The position numbers were made by a program, and so were the translations under genes. From assembly GCF_028369105.1 (NCBI RefSeq), contig NZ_JAQNDO010000001.1, positions 558,001-622,000 of the forward strand: DNA of 64,000 nucleotides, in the 5' to 3' direction. This DNA comes from Polyangium mundeleinium (GTDB taxonomy: Bacteria; Myxococcota_A; Polyangia; Polyangiales; Polyangiaceae). The notes under the pieces were generated by a model that was not told the origin of the DNA, searched no databases, and saw nothing but the letters and a program-made list of their open reading frames with translations. Below, in pieces: positions 35,846 through 44,590 of this stretch (position 1 is the stretch's first letter; each line of letters opens with the position of its first letter).

Positions 35846-37480
35846 ATGACCGCCACCCGAAGAGCCCCCGATGAGCCGAACGCCTCGGACCTCGAGCGCA
35901 TCCTCCGCGACGCCACGCGGCTCCAGCTCGACCTTGCCCGCGCCGCAAGCGTCCTGCGCGAGCGCGGCGGTGATCTCGCGCGGGATCTGCCGGGCGAGAT
36001 CGACGGCCTGATCACGCAGCTCTCCACCTTTCGCACGAGCCTCGATGCGGAGCGGCGCGAGCAGGAGGGCGCCATGTCGCGCGAGGCGCAGGCGGCGCTC
36101 TTCGAGGTCGGCAAGGCCATCACCTCCTCGCTCGACCTCAAGACCGTGCTGAACCAGTGCATGGACTCCGTGATCGAGTTGACGAAGGCCGAGCGTGGCT
36201 ACCTCGTCCTCGTCGACCAATACGGCAAGCTCGACGTCCAGGTCGCGCGGAACCTCGACCAGGACACCATTCGGAGCATGGAGTTTGCGTATTCGAGCTC
36301 CGTGGTCGAGGAGGTCTTGAAGAGCGAGCGCAGCGTCCTCACGAGCAATGCGCAGACGGACGAGCGATTCGCGCTCCAGCGCAGCGTGGCGATGTTCCGG
36401 CTCACGAGCATCATGGCCGCGCCCTTGCGCATCCGGGGCAAGGTGATCGGCGTCCTGTACGTGGACAACCGCGCCTTCACCGGGCAGTTCTCGCAAGCGA
36501 AGCTCGATTTGCTGGAGGCGTTCGCGGGGCAGGCCGCGATCGCGATCCACAATGCCAAGCTCTTCGGGCAGACCGACGAGGCGCTCAAGCAACGCCTCCT
36601 CGAGCTCGAAGGCCTTTACAAGGAGCTCGCCGTGGCCCGCGAGCGCGCCGAGAATGGCCTCGCGGCCGTCGAGCGCGAGATGCAGATCGGCCGCGTCCTT
36701 CAATCCGAGTTCCTCCCGCGCGAGCTGCCCTCCTTGCCCGGCTGGCAGATCGCCTCCCGGTTCTTGCCGGCGCGCCAGCTCTCGGGCGATTTCTACGACG
36801 TCTTTCAGCTCGCCTCCGGGGAGTTCGCCGTCGCGATCGCCGACGTCTGCGACAAGGGCGTCGGTGCCGCGCTCTTCATGTCCCTCGTCCGCGGCCTGCT
36901 CCGCGCTTTCGCGCTCCGGGCGGCCGATCGGACCGCGGTTCTCGCGGCCATCACCGAGACGAACGATTACCTCGCCGAGAACCACGGCCGCACGGCCATG
37001 TTCACGACCCTCTTTTTCGGGGTCCTCGACCCGGAGAGCGGCGAGCTCTCCTATGTCAATTGCGGGCACGACGCGCCGATCGTCCTCGGCGCGACCGGCG
37101 AGGAGATCCGCCTCGAATCGACGGGCCCCGCGCTCGGCGCCATCCGGGACGTCGAATTCGAGATGGGCCAGATCACGCTGCTCCCCGGCGATTCTCTCGT
37201 GGCCTTCACGGACGGCGTGAGCGACGCGCTCGACCCGTCCGAGCGCTCGTTCAGCGAGGAAAAACTCCTCTCGATCCTGCGCGGCGGCGCGCCTTCCGTC
37301 ACGACCATGCTCGGCGACGTCGTGGCCGCGCTTCGCCACCACATCGGGGGCGCCGCGCAGTTCGACGACATCACCTTGCTCGCGCTCCGCCGCAATCCGA
37401 CACGCCGCGACTTCCCCACGGGCCAGTACCGCGTGATCGAGCCGATTGTGCAGGCCACGGGAAAGCGCAACCGGCGCTGA
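35846..37480 (+). CDS. GAF-PP2C (SpoIIE/RsbU-type) Ser/Thr phosphatase
   Basis: This is a 544-residue cytosolic phosphatase. A helical N-terminus is followed by a GAF sensor domain (about 85-240: AKAERGYLVL-like core, then MAAPLRIRGKVIGVLYVDNR). A coiled-coil signalling helix lies at about 240-285. The C-terminal PP2C/SpoIIE domain (about 300-530) carries the metal-binding acidic residues in SGDFYD, IADVCDKGVGAALFM, FTDGVSDA and DDITLLALRR. RsbU-like enzymes usually dephosphorylate anti-sigma-factor antagonists. Here the position directly after four Ser/Thr kinases makes it a plausible opponent of those kinases; that is inferred. Confidence 0.9.
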   Translation: MTATRRAPDEPNASDLERILRDATRLQLDLARAASVLRERGGDLARDLPGEIDGLITQLSTFRTSLDAERREQEGAMSREAQAALFEVGKAITSSLDLKTVLNQCMDSVIELTKAERGYLVLVDQYGKLDVQVARNLDQDTIRSMEFAYSSSVVEEVLKSERSVLTSNAQTDERFALQRSVAMFRLTSIMAAPLRIRGKVIGVLYVDNRAFTGQFSQAKLDLLEAFAGQAAIAIHNAKLFGQTDEALKQRLLELEGLYKELAVARERAENGLAAVEREMQIGRVLQSEFLPRELPSLPGWQIASRFLPARQLSGDFYDVFQLASGEFAVAIADVCDKGVGAALFMSLVRGLLRAFALRAADRTAVLAAITETNDYLAENHGRTAMFTTLFFGVLDPESGELSYVNCGHDAPIVLGATGEEIRLESTGPALGAIRDVEFEMGQITLLPGDSLVAFTDGVSDALDPSERSFSEEKLLSILRGGAPSVTTMLGDVVAALRHHIGGAAQFDDITLLALRRNPTRRDFPTGQYRVIEPIVQATGKRNRR

Positions 37481-37488
37481 TCGAGGCG

Positions 37489-37517
37489 TTGAAAAACGCG
37501 GAAGGCGCGGGTAGCCT
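37489..37517 (+). promoter_or_regulatory. Strong sigma70-type promoter with leaderless start
   Basis: TTGAAA (37489-37494), exactly 17 bases, TAGCCT (37512-37517), then 6 bases to the GTG at 37524. It is the best -35/-10 pair in the window and places transcription initiation at about the start codon. Confidence 0.6.
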
Positions 37518-37523
37518 TCGAGC

Positions 37524-38426
37524 GTGCTCTGGGTTGGTGGGAAACGCCTCTACGGCAAGGTCGAGCAGGTAGGCAGCACCTACGTCGCGACGACGTTTGC
37601 CTTCCTCCAGTTCTTGCCGATCTACCCCGTGCGTTCGCACATCGTCGTGGCCGAGGGCGCGGCCGACACGCACAAGGTCGTGCACATCAAGATGAACTGG
37701 AAGAGCGTCGCGACGGGGTATCTCCGCGCGTACGGCATCGCGGCCACGCTCTTCTCGCTCCTCCCGGGCCTCGTCGTGGCGGGCACCTCGAAGGTGCCGA
37801 CGGCCTATGTCGGCGCGGGCCTCGTGCTCGCCTGCGCGGGGGTGACCACGGCGGCGTTCTCCATGATCGGCCGCCTGAGCCGTGAGGAGAAGGCGCAGCG
37901 CCTCCTTTACGCGCGTTTCCTCGGGCACCCCGTGCACCCGTCGATCCTCGACGAGGACATGCGCGGCGCCATCGCGCAGAAGCTGCGTGATTTCCTGGAG
38001 GAGCGCGCGACGGCGGTGATGACGGGCTCGAACTACCGCAAGGGCGGGCCCGTGAAGGCGGGGTATCGGGTGGTCGCGCTCGAGCCGTCGATGCGGGATC
38101 GGGAGTATCTCGAAGCGGCGTTCACGCTCGCCTGCATCGACGCGTCGCTCTCGGTGGGGCCGATGCGGGCCGACGCGGAGCGCGTGCACGGGGCGCTCTG
38201 GAACAAGCTGCTCGCGGAGCACCCGGACGTCATCGACGTCGTGCGGGACGCCGAGGCCTTGCAGCGCTCGTGGGTGAGCAACGTGCTCGGCTTCGTCCCG
38301 CTCGTGGCGGCCATGGGCGTGTGCTGCGTGATGCTCCTGCGCAACGACGCCGTCTTCAAGTGGAAGTCGAGCCCGGCCGAGAAGAAGACCGAATACGGGT
38401 TCGTGCCGGAAGAGCTTTTGCGCTGA
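37524..38426 (+). CDS. Membrane protein of unknown function
   Basis: This is a 300-residue protein starting at GTG 37524. The N-terminus (GGKRLYGKVEQVGSTYVATTFAFLQFLPIYPVRSHIVV) is a motif seen in several membrane-linked myxobacterial proteins. Two membrane segments follow at about 65-88 and 92-115, then a 150-residue cytosolic helical domain, then one more membrane segment near 255-275 (VLGFVPLVAAMGVCCVMLL). No enzymatic motif is visible. It is transcribed from its own promoter after the phosphatase gene. Confidence 0.7.
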   Translation: MLWVGGKRLYGKVEQVGSTYVATTFAFLQFLPIYPVRSHIVVAEGAADTHKVVHIKMNWKSVATGYLRAYGIAATLFSLLPGLVVAGTSKVPTAYVGAGLVLACAGVTTAAFSMIGRLSREEKAQRLLYARFLGHPVHPSILDEDMRGAIAQKLRDFLEERATAVMTGSNYRKGGPVKAGYRVVALEPSMRDREYLEAAFTLACIDASLSVGPMRADAERVHGALWNKLLAEHPDVIDVVRDAEALQRSWVSNVLGFVPLVAAMGVCCVMLLRNDAVFKWKSSPAEKKTEYGFVPEELLR

Positions 38427-38448
38427 AGGCGCGCGCCGCTCATGCGCC

Positions 38449-38478
38449 TTGTGGCGCCGCGGCTTCGCGCGGTACGAT
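38449..38478 (+). promoter_or_regulatory. Putative promoter of the Ser/Gly-linker lipoprotein gene
   Basis: TTGTGG (38449-38454), 18 bases, TACGAT (38473-38478); the ATG at 38511 follows after 32 bases with GGGAG in the leader. Confidence 0.45.
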
Positions 38479-38510
38479 CGTGGGCGTTTTCCCTGGGAGC
38501 ACCTACGCCC

Positions 38511-39971
38511 ATGCGCCTTTTCCATTTCGCCGCGCCGTTCACCCTCGCCGTCTCCCTCGCCGCGTCCGGTTGTAGCAGTGACGTCGCCTCGTCCTCGGGG
38601 TCCGGCGCATCCTCGGCGTCGTCGTCCTCGTCGGCCGGCGGCGCGGGCGGCATGGGCGGCGCGGGTGGCGTCGGGGGTGGTTCGTCCTCCTCGGGCACCG
38701 GCGCCGGCGGCGTCGCTTGCACGGACGAGGTTTGCAACGGGCTCGACGACGATTGCGACGGCGCCATCGACGAAGACGCCTCCCTTTGCGCGGGGCCCGG
38801 CGAGGTCTGCGCTGCGGGCGCTTGCGCGGCCGACTGTGGCCATCCCGAGGCGAACCCTTGCGCGCAGGACACCGTCTGCAACGTCAGCGACAAAGACCCC
38901 GGCGCCTGCGTCGCGCCCGACGCCGGCTGCGTCGTCACCGGCCCGCTCGTCCCTTGTGGTGCCTCGACCTGCGGCCCCGGCACCACCTGCGACGCTGCCA
39001 CGAATACCTGCGTCGCGTCCCTGCCTTGCGCGGGCATCAAGTGCACCGGCACGGTTTGTCGTGGCGTCGCGTGCCCCTGCGAGCGCCCTGCGCCGAGCTG
39101 CACCGGCGCCACGCTCGAACAGCTCAACGCGTCGGCGTTCGTGAATGGCCTCGTCGACATCGACTTCGACCTCGCCTGCAATGCCTGGGGCGTCACCGTC
39201 ATCAGCGGACCCGATTACCTGCGCAAGGTCAGCACCACCGGCCAGGTCTCCACGGTCCAGGGCGTCACGAACCTCAACATGGGCGAGGTCGCTGCGCTCC
39301 AGGGCCAGGACGGCACGTTCGGCGGCGACGTCACCGAGGTCGGGCTCACGTACAACTGCTGTGCGAACTGCGGTTGTCAAGGCACACCGCAGGGCGTCGC
39401 GTTCTTCGACCAGATGACGAATGCTTTGCCGCTCGTCATCCCGAGCGCGAAGATCACGACCGGCGCGGGCCCCTTCAAGAGTGGTTACCTCGACACCGGC
39501 CCGCAGGGCCTCACCTGGGGCCTCCGGAAGAAGCTTTACGTGGGCAATGTCGATGCGGACGGCGATTTCCACACCGTCGACCTCGTCGATGGCACGAAGG
39601 GCCTCGTCGCCACCCTGCCGGCCCGCGTCTACGCCGCGTCGCCCTACGATGGGAGCCGCCTGCTCGTCGCGCTCGCGACGAAGGAGATCGTGCTCCTCGA
39701 CGTGAACACCGGCGCGACGACGCCCTTCGCGGCCCTGCCGGCGGACATCACGAGCCTCGCGCGGGATCCGTTCACCGGCCACGTCTATGTCTCGCTTTTC
39801 GGCGGCGAGATCCACGACCTCGATGGATTCGGCACGGATCTCGGTATGTTCGCGAAGGGCGCGAAGAGCGGCCGGATCGCCCTCGCGCGGGACAACTACC
39901 TTTACCACGTGAACGCTGCGCCCGTGGGAGGCGCCTCGATCGAGCGATTCCCGCTCCCGCAGACGTATTGA
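38511..39971 (+). CDS. Surface lipoprotein with Ser/Gly linker, metal-binding motif and propeller-like domain
   Basis: This is a 486-residue lipoprotein. The signal ends in AASGC. A long low-complexity Ser/Gly linker (about 25-65) is typical of Polyangium-type surface proteins. One MopE-like putative metal motif, CNGLDDDCDGAIDE, is followed by a Cys-rich stretch to about residue 200. The C-terminal 280 residues look like a beta-propeller (repeated GYLDTGPQGLTWG, KKLYVGNVDADGDF and LLVALATKEIVLLDVNTG segments). Probably it is a surface binding protein; the ligand is unknown. Confidence 0.75.
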   Translation: MRLFHFAAPFTLAVSLAASGCSSDVASSSGSGASSASSSSSAGGAGGMGGAGGVGGGSSSSGTGAGGVACTDEVCNGLDDDCDGAIDEDASLCAGPGEVCAAGACAADCGHPEANPCAQDTVCNVSDKDPGACVAPDAGCVVTGPLVPCGASTCGPGTTCDAATNTCVASLPCAGIKCTGTVCRGVACPCERPAPSCTGATLEQLNASAFVNGLVDIDFDLACNAWGVTVISGPDYLRKVSTTGQVSTVQGVTNLNMGEVAALQGQDGTFGGDVTEVGLTYNCCANCGCQGTPQGVAFFDQMTNALPLVIPSAKITTGAGPFKSGYLDTGPQGLTWGLRKKLYVGNVDADGDFHTVDLVDGTKGLVATLPARVYAASPYDGSRLLVALATKEIVLLDVNTGATTPFAALPADITSLARDPFTGHVYVSLFGGEIHDLDGFGTDLGMFAKGAKSGRIALARDNYLYHVNAAPVGGASIERFPLPQTY

Positions 39972-40037
39972 AGTTGACGCCCTGCAGGCCTTGCCTTCCA
40001 ATCCTCGTGTCAACGTCGTGACCCGCCGCTGCCCGTG

Positions 40038-41057
40038 ATGATTCGATCCCTCCATAGGCCCCTTCTCTTCGGGGCCCTTCTGCTCACGATGGCTTGCTCG
40101 AGCCGGGGGCCCACGCCCGAGGTCGGGCCCTCCGCGCCGCCGCCCGCGCCGCTGCCGGTCGTCCCGAATCCGCCGTCGATCGCCGCGCCGCCGCCGCTCG
40201 AACCCAAAAAACCCGCGCCACCCGCGCCGGTGGAGCCTTCCCCTCCACCCGCGCCCCCGGAGACGAGCGCGCTTCCGGCCCGCGTGGACGGCATGATCCT
40301 CGTGCCCGCGGGGCCTTTCACGATGGGCGCCGACAGCGGAGGCGAGGCCGACGAATGGCCCGCGCACACCGTGACGCTGCCGGCGTATTACCTCGACGAG
40401 TTCGAGGTGACGAACAGCGACTACGCCCGCTGCATCGAGGCGAAGGTCTGCCCGCCGCCCGAGCCGAGCAACGCAGATCGCAATGGCGTCGGCCCGGACA
40501 AACGGTTCCGGGGGCCGAAGCAGCCCGTGAGCAGCGTCTCCTGGGACAGCGCGCGCGCCTATTGCGCATTCGTGGGCAAGCGCCTCCCGCGCGAGGCGGA
40601 GCTCGAAAAGGCGGCGCGCGGCGAGAACGGTCGGCTGTACCCATGGGGCCACTCGCCGCCCGGGCCCGAGCGCGCCGTCTTCGCGGTCAGCGTCACGGCG
40701 GATGTCGGGACACACCCCGCGGGGCGGGGACCGTACGGGCACCACGACCTCGCCGGCAACGTGTGGGAGTGGGCCGAGGACATCTACGATCCATTCGCGT
40801 ACAAGCGCGCCGGCGCCTCCGAGGGGCGCGGCGGGACGTGCGAGGAGACCCTCGAAGCCTACGCGGAGCTTCGCCGGAAGCGCCAGCAGGGTTTTACCGG
40901 GTCGAACAAGATCCCGACCGAATGCGAGCGGGTCCTGCGCGGCGGCGGATTCAACTATCACGCGACGGGGCTCCGCTCCACGAACCGCGTCCATCACCCG
41001 GCGCGCTACAGGATGGTGATGAGCGGGTTCCGGTGCGCGAGGGACGCGAAGGGCTAG
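40038..41057 (+). CDS. Lipoprotein with SUMF1/FGE-like domain lacking the catalytic cysteines
   Basis: This is a 339-residue lipoprotein (signal LLFGALLLTMAC, then a Pro-rich linker to about residue 85). Residues 90-335 form a formylglycine-generating-enzyme/SUMF1 domain: MILVPAGPFTMGADSG, YYLDEFEVTNSDYARC, PVSSVSWDSARAYCAFVGKRLPREAELEKAARG, HDLAGNVWEWAED and VLRGGGFNYHATGLRSTNR...GFRCARD. True FGE enzymes have two Cys in the segment where this protein reads GGGFNYHATGLRS, so formylglycine formation is unlikely. It may be a ligand-binding or other PvdO/EgtB-like member. ATG 40038 follows an in-frame GTG at 40035; either could be used. Confidence 0.82.
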   Translation: MIRSLHRPLLFGALLLTMACSSRGPTPEVGPSAPPPAPLPVVPNPPSIAAPPPLEPKKPAPPAPVEPSPPPAPPETSALPARVDGMILVPAGPFTMGADSGGEADEWPAHTVTLPAYYLDEFEVTNSDYARCIEAKVCPPPEPSNADRNGVGPDKRFRGPKQPVSSVSWDSARAYCAFVGKRLPREAELEKAARGENGRLYPWGHSPPGPERAVFAVSVTADVGTHPAGRGPYGHHDLAGNVWEWAEDIYDPFAYKRAGASEGRGGTCEETLEAYAELRRKRQQGFTGSNKIPTECERVLRGGGFNYHATGLRSTNRVHHPARYRMVMSGFRCARDAKG

Positions 41058-41160
41058 CGCCTCGCCCGGGGACATGGGCGATCGGAGAACCGCCCCATGG
41101 TGTAGGATGGACTGAGGGCACGACGTCGGCTCGGCGTTCGGGCTCCGGGACCACGTCACC

Positions 41161-41790
41161 ATGACCGCGGAGGATCGGGGCGATCTCGAGCGTGAGCTCG
41201 GGACCCGCCTTGCCAGAGGAGACCTGAGGGGCGTCGCGACGACCGTGCTCGCGACGTACGGGCCCGAGATCTACGCGTTCGTCGCAGCCATGCACCGCGA
41301 CGAGAGCGACGCCGAGGAGGTCTTCGCCCGCTTCGGCGAGGCGCTCTGGCAGGGGCTCCAGCGCTTCGAGGGCCATGCCTCCTTCCGCACCTTCGCCTAC
41401 GCCGTCGCGCGAAGGGCCTCGGTTCGCTTCCGCAGGGACGCGGCGCGCAGGCGCAAGCGCGAGGGCGAGCTCGACAGCGCCGAGCTCTCGGGCGTGATGG
41501 AGGAGGTTCGCGAGCGCACGGCCTCGTACCTGCGGACGACGATTCGCAGCCGCCTCGCCGCGCTGCGCGCCTCGCTCCCCGAGGAAGACCAGGAGCTGCT
41601 CATGCTCCGCGTGGACCGCAAGCTGCCCTGGGACGAACTCGCCGTGGTGCTGCGCGGCGAGGACGAGCCGCCCCTCTCGGCCGAGGACAGACGCCGCGAG
41701 GGGGCGAGGCTGCGCAAGAAGTTCCAGCTCCTGAAGGACCGGCTGCGCGAGATGGCCCGCCGCGAGGGCCTGCTCGACGAGGACGGGTGA
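41161..41790 (+). CDS. RNA polymerase sigma factor, ECF-like
   Basis: This 209-residue protein has a sigma region 2 pattern (YGPEIYAFVAAMHRDESDAEEVFARFGEALWQGLQRFEGHASFRTFAYAVARRASVRFRRD in separate pieces) and a region 4-like C-terminal half (LRASLPEEDQELLMLRVDRKLPWDELAVVL). The region 4 helix-turn-helix is followed by an extra RRREGARLRKKFQLLKDRLRE helix. It overlaps the following kinase gene by 4 bases (GTGA), so the two products are translationally coupled, and the kinase probably controls or is controlled by the sigma factor. A TAGGAT box lies at 41103-41108. Confidence 0.82.
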   Translation: MTAEDRGDLERELGTRLARGDLRGVATTVLATYGPEIYAFVAAMHRDESDAEEVFARFGEALWQGLQRFEGHASFRTFAYAVARRASVRFRRDAARRRKREGELDSAELSGVMEEVRERTASYLRTTIRSRLAALRASLPEEDQELLMLRVDRKLPWDELAVVLRGEDEPPLSAEDRRREGARLRKKFQLLKDRLREMARREGLLDEDG

Positions 41791-44585
41791 GCACGATGTC
41801 GTCGCAGAGCTTCGCCTGGCTGGAGGCCACGCTCGCGGGGAGCCCTTCGTCGTCCGACGCGACAGACGACTCGTTCCTGCGCGAGGTCGCGCGCATCGAC
41901 GACGTGCCCGTGCCCCGCAAGCGCGAGGAGAAAGCGGGCAACCGCGTCGCGGATCGGTACGTGCTCGTATCGCTTCTCGGCAGCGGCGGGCAAGGCGCGG
42001 TGTGGGAGGCGGAGGACACGCTCACGGGCGAGCGGGTCGCGCTGAAGGTGCTGCGCGCGGTGTCGGCGACCTGCGCGGCGCGCGCGCAACGAGAGATCGC
42101 GGTGCTGCGGCTTTTGCGCCTGCCCGGCGTGGTGCGCCTCGTCGACGAGGGCCTCCAAGGCGACAGCCCCTTCCTCGTGACCGAGCGCATCATGGGCCGC
42201 CCCTTCCCCGGCGTGAGCGTCCCTTGCTCCTGGGAGGAGCTCGAGCCCGTCCTCGTTCGCCTGCTGGAGACGCTCGCGCGGATCCACGCCGTGGGCATCG
42301 TCCATCGCGATCTCAAGCCCGACAACGTGCTCGTGGGGCCGGACAAGCGCCCCGTGGTCCTCGATTTCGGCCTCTCGTCGCCGTCCGCCGCGTCGCCGGA
42401 TCCGATCACGGACGCGGGGCAGATCGTCGGCACCCTTTCGTACATCGCGCCCGAGCAGTTCCGCGAGCAACGCGCCACGGCGCGCACCGATCTCTACGCC
42501 GTCGGAATCATGGCGTACCTCGCGCTCACGGGGCGCGTCCCCCATGAGAAGCGCGACATGTGCGCGTTCATCCTTTCGCGCTTGAACGAGCCCGCGCCGA
42601 ACCTGCGCACGCTCGTCCCGCACCTGCCCTTCGAGGTGGCGCTCGTGCTCGATCAGCTCATCGCCACGAACCCCGCGGATCGACCACGCTCGGCGGCGGA
42701 GGTCGTGGTGCGGCTGCGCGATCGCCTCATCCCCTCGACACGTTCGAGCAGCGTCCCGCCGCCGCTCCGCCCGATCCTGATCCCGCGGGATCGGCAGCCG
42801 CCGCGCACGGTCGCGGCGCTCCAGGCCTTGTTCTCCGGTCCGAACCGCCTGCTTTATCTGCAAGAGGACGCCGCCCGGGTGCTCTTCGCGCGCACCGCGG
42901 GCGAGCCTGCGCTCGTCGCGCGGGAGCTCGAAGCGTGGGTGCGCGCGGGCCTGGCGCGCTGGGACGGCGAGCGCGTGGCCGTGGATCGCGAGGCGATCGA
43001 GGTGCTCGAAGCGGGGCTCGTGGTCGCGACACACGACGACACGGGCGCGATGCGGCTCCACCTGACGCCGCGGCAGTGGGACCTCGTCGCGTGGGTGGCG
43101 CTCGCGTTCCCGCATGCGGACGTGGGCGTGCTGGCCGAGGCGCGCGACGACGATCCGGAGGACGTCGAGGTCGAGCTCGATGAGCTCGTGCGCGCGGAGG
43201 TCTTGCGCCCGCTGCCCGAGGGGAAGTTCCTCCCGGCGATCTGGCCGGATGTGGAGGAGCTCTGGACGGTCGAGGCGCAGCAGCGCGCGCATCGGGCGCT
43301 CGCCGCGGCCTTGCCGCTCGGCGCGCCGGGCCGGCTGATGCATCTGCTCAAGGGCGCGGTCGACGATCGGGAGAGCGCGGCCGACGTGACGCGGGAGGTC
43401 GTGCGGGCCTCGCAACGGCTCGCGGCCGAGGGGCGCACCACGCGGGCGACGCTCCTGCTCACGGAGGGCCTGCGGATGCTCCGGCAGAATCCGCAAGCGT
43501 CGCGCGAGGATTGGGCGCGGCTCTTCGCGTCGTGGGTGGAGATCGCGCTCGCGGAGAACACGTCGACCGCGCTCGATCGGGTGCTCTACGAGCTTTGCCG
43601 GCCCGGCGCGGCCGACGATCCGGCGCTCGCGCACCTCGCGGCGCTCGTGCGCGCGGCGCTCGCGGCCGGGCCCTGGACCTCCCGCGTGCTCGTGGCGGCG
43701 GCCGAGGTGCTGCCGTTCACGGATCCGTCGCTCGAGCTGCGGCGGCAGGGCGTGCGGGTGCTCGCGGCGCGGCGCGGGGCGCTCGCGGCCGAGGAGGCGA
43801 CGATCGCCGAGGTCGCGGCGTGGGCCGAGGCCGGCGGGGATCGCGTCGCGCAGGCGCGCGCGGCGAGCTGGCTCGGACGGCTGCGGTATCGGCAAGGGCG
43901 CTTCGACGAGGCGGCGGCGTGTCATCTGGCCGCGGCGGCGGGCGAGGCGTGGCCCGTGGCGCGGTTGTGGGCGCTGCTCTTCGGGGCCTCGGCGCTGCTC
44001 GAAGCGTTTCGTTTCGAGGAGGCGAAGGCCACGGCCGAGGAGGCGCTCGCCCTCGCGCGGCACTGCCGCCATGCCGTTTGCGCGGGCCGGGCCGAGTGGA
44101 TCCTCCGATCGGTCGCGTACCGGATGGGCGTGCTCGATGGCGGGCCCGTGGACCATGAGCTCGTCGAGGCGACGCCGCTCGTGGGCGGCTCGGATCTCGA
44201 AGCGCTCGTGTGCCTGACCGAGGCCGCGGTCGCCCACCGCGCGGGGGATCGCGCCCTCGCGCGTGACCTCGGCGGCCGGGCCTACCGCGTGTGGCGGCCT
44301 TTGCAGGAGCGTGTCGGCGCGCTGCTCTCCGCGGGCCTCTTCCTCGTGCACGGCGGCGATTTGCCGGGGGCCGAGGTGCAGGCCCTCGTCGAGGCTGCGC
44401 GGACGTGCCCGATCCCCGGCGTGGGCGTGCAGGCGCTCGCGCTCCTCGTGGCGGCCGGGGTGCCGGTCACGTGGGGGAGGGACGACGTCGACAGGCTCGT
44501 CGTGCTCGTCCCTGTGGATCGGCGACGGGATCGGATGGATGTGCTCTCGGTGGAGGAGGCGCTCGAAGGAATGCCACGCGCCTAG
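41787..44585 (+). CDS. Cytosolic Ser/Thr protein kinase with helical repeat tail
   Basis: This is a 932-residue kinase. After 55 variable residues the kinase domain (about 55-315) has LLGSGGQGAVWEAED, VALKVLRA, HRDLKPDNV, DFGLSS and YIAPEQ, all active-site residues intact. Unlike the four kinases at 23.8-35.8 kb it shows no membrane segment. The remaining 600 residues are helical, with a winged-helix-like part near 370-460 (LTPRQWDLVAWVALAFPHADVGVLAEA) and then TPR-like repeats. It is co-translated with the sigma factor upstream. Suggested role: a cytosolic signal integrator acting with that sigma factor. Confidence 0.85.
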   Translation: MSTMSSQSFAWLEATLAGSPSSSDATDDSFLREVARIDDVPVPRKREEKAGNRVADRYVLVSLLGSGGQGAVWEAEDTLTGERVALKVLRAVSATCAARAQREIAVLRLLRLPGVVRLVDEGLQGDSPFLVTERIMGRPFPGVSVPCSWEELEPVLVRLLETLARIHAVGIVHRDLKPDNVLVGPDKRPVVLDFGLSSPSAASPDPITDAGQIVGTLSYIAPEQFREQRATARTDLYAVGIMAYLALTGRVPHEKRDMCAFILSRLNEPAPNLRTLVPHLPFEVALVLDQLIATNPADRPRSAAEVVVRLRDRLIPSTRSSSVPPPLRPILIPRDRQPPRTVAALQALFSGPNRLLYLQEDAARVLFARTAGEPALVARELEAWVRAGLARWDGERVAVDREAIEVLEAGLVVATHDDTGAMRLHLTPRQWDLVAWVALAFPHADVGVLAEARDDDPEDVEVELDELVRAEVLRPLPEGKFLPAIWPDVEELWTVEAQQRAHRALAAALPLGAPGRLMHLLKGAVDDRESAADVTREVVRASQRLAAEGRTTRATLLLTEGLRMLRQNPQASREDWARLFASWVEIALAENTSTALDRVLYELCRPGAADDPALAHLAALVRAALAAGPWTSRVLVAAAEVLPFTDPSLELRRQGVRVLAARRGALAAEEATIAEVAAWAEAGGDRVAQARAASWLGRLRYRQGRFDEAAACHLAAAAGEAWPVARLWALLFGASALLEAFRFEEAKATAEEALALARHCRHAVCAGRAEWILRSVAYRMGVLDGGPVDHELVEATPLVGGSDLEALVCLTEAAVAHRAGDRALARDLGGRAYRVWRPLQERVGALLSAGLFLVHGGDLPGAEVQALVEAARTCPIPGVGVQALALLVAAGVPVTWGRDDVDRLVVLVPVDRRRDRMDVLSVEEALEGMPRA

Positions 44586-44590
44586 CCGAT

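Noticed and set aside
32870-37342. Long minus-strand open frame (about 1490 codons) opposite kinase 4 and the PP2C gene
   Set aside because: Same GC-driven shadow effect; the plus strand encodes clear kinase and phosphatase domains.
40038-41057. A functional formylglycine-generating enzyme for sulfatases
   Set aside because: The catalytic Cys pair is missing and no sulfatase gene is in the window.
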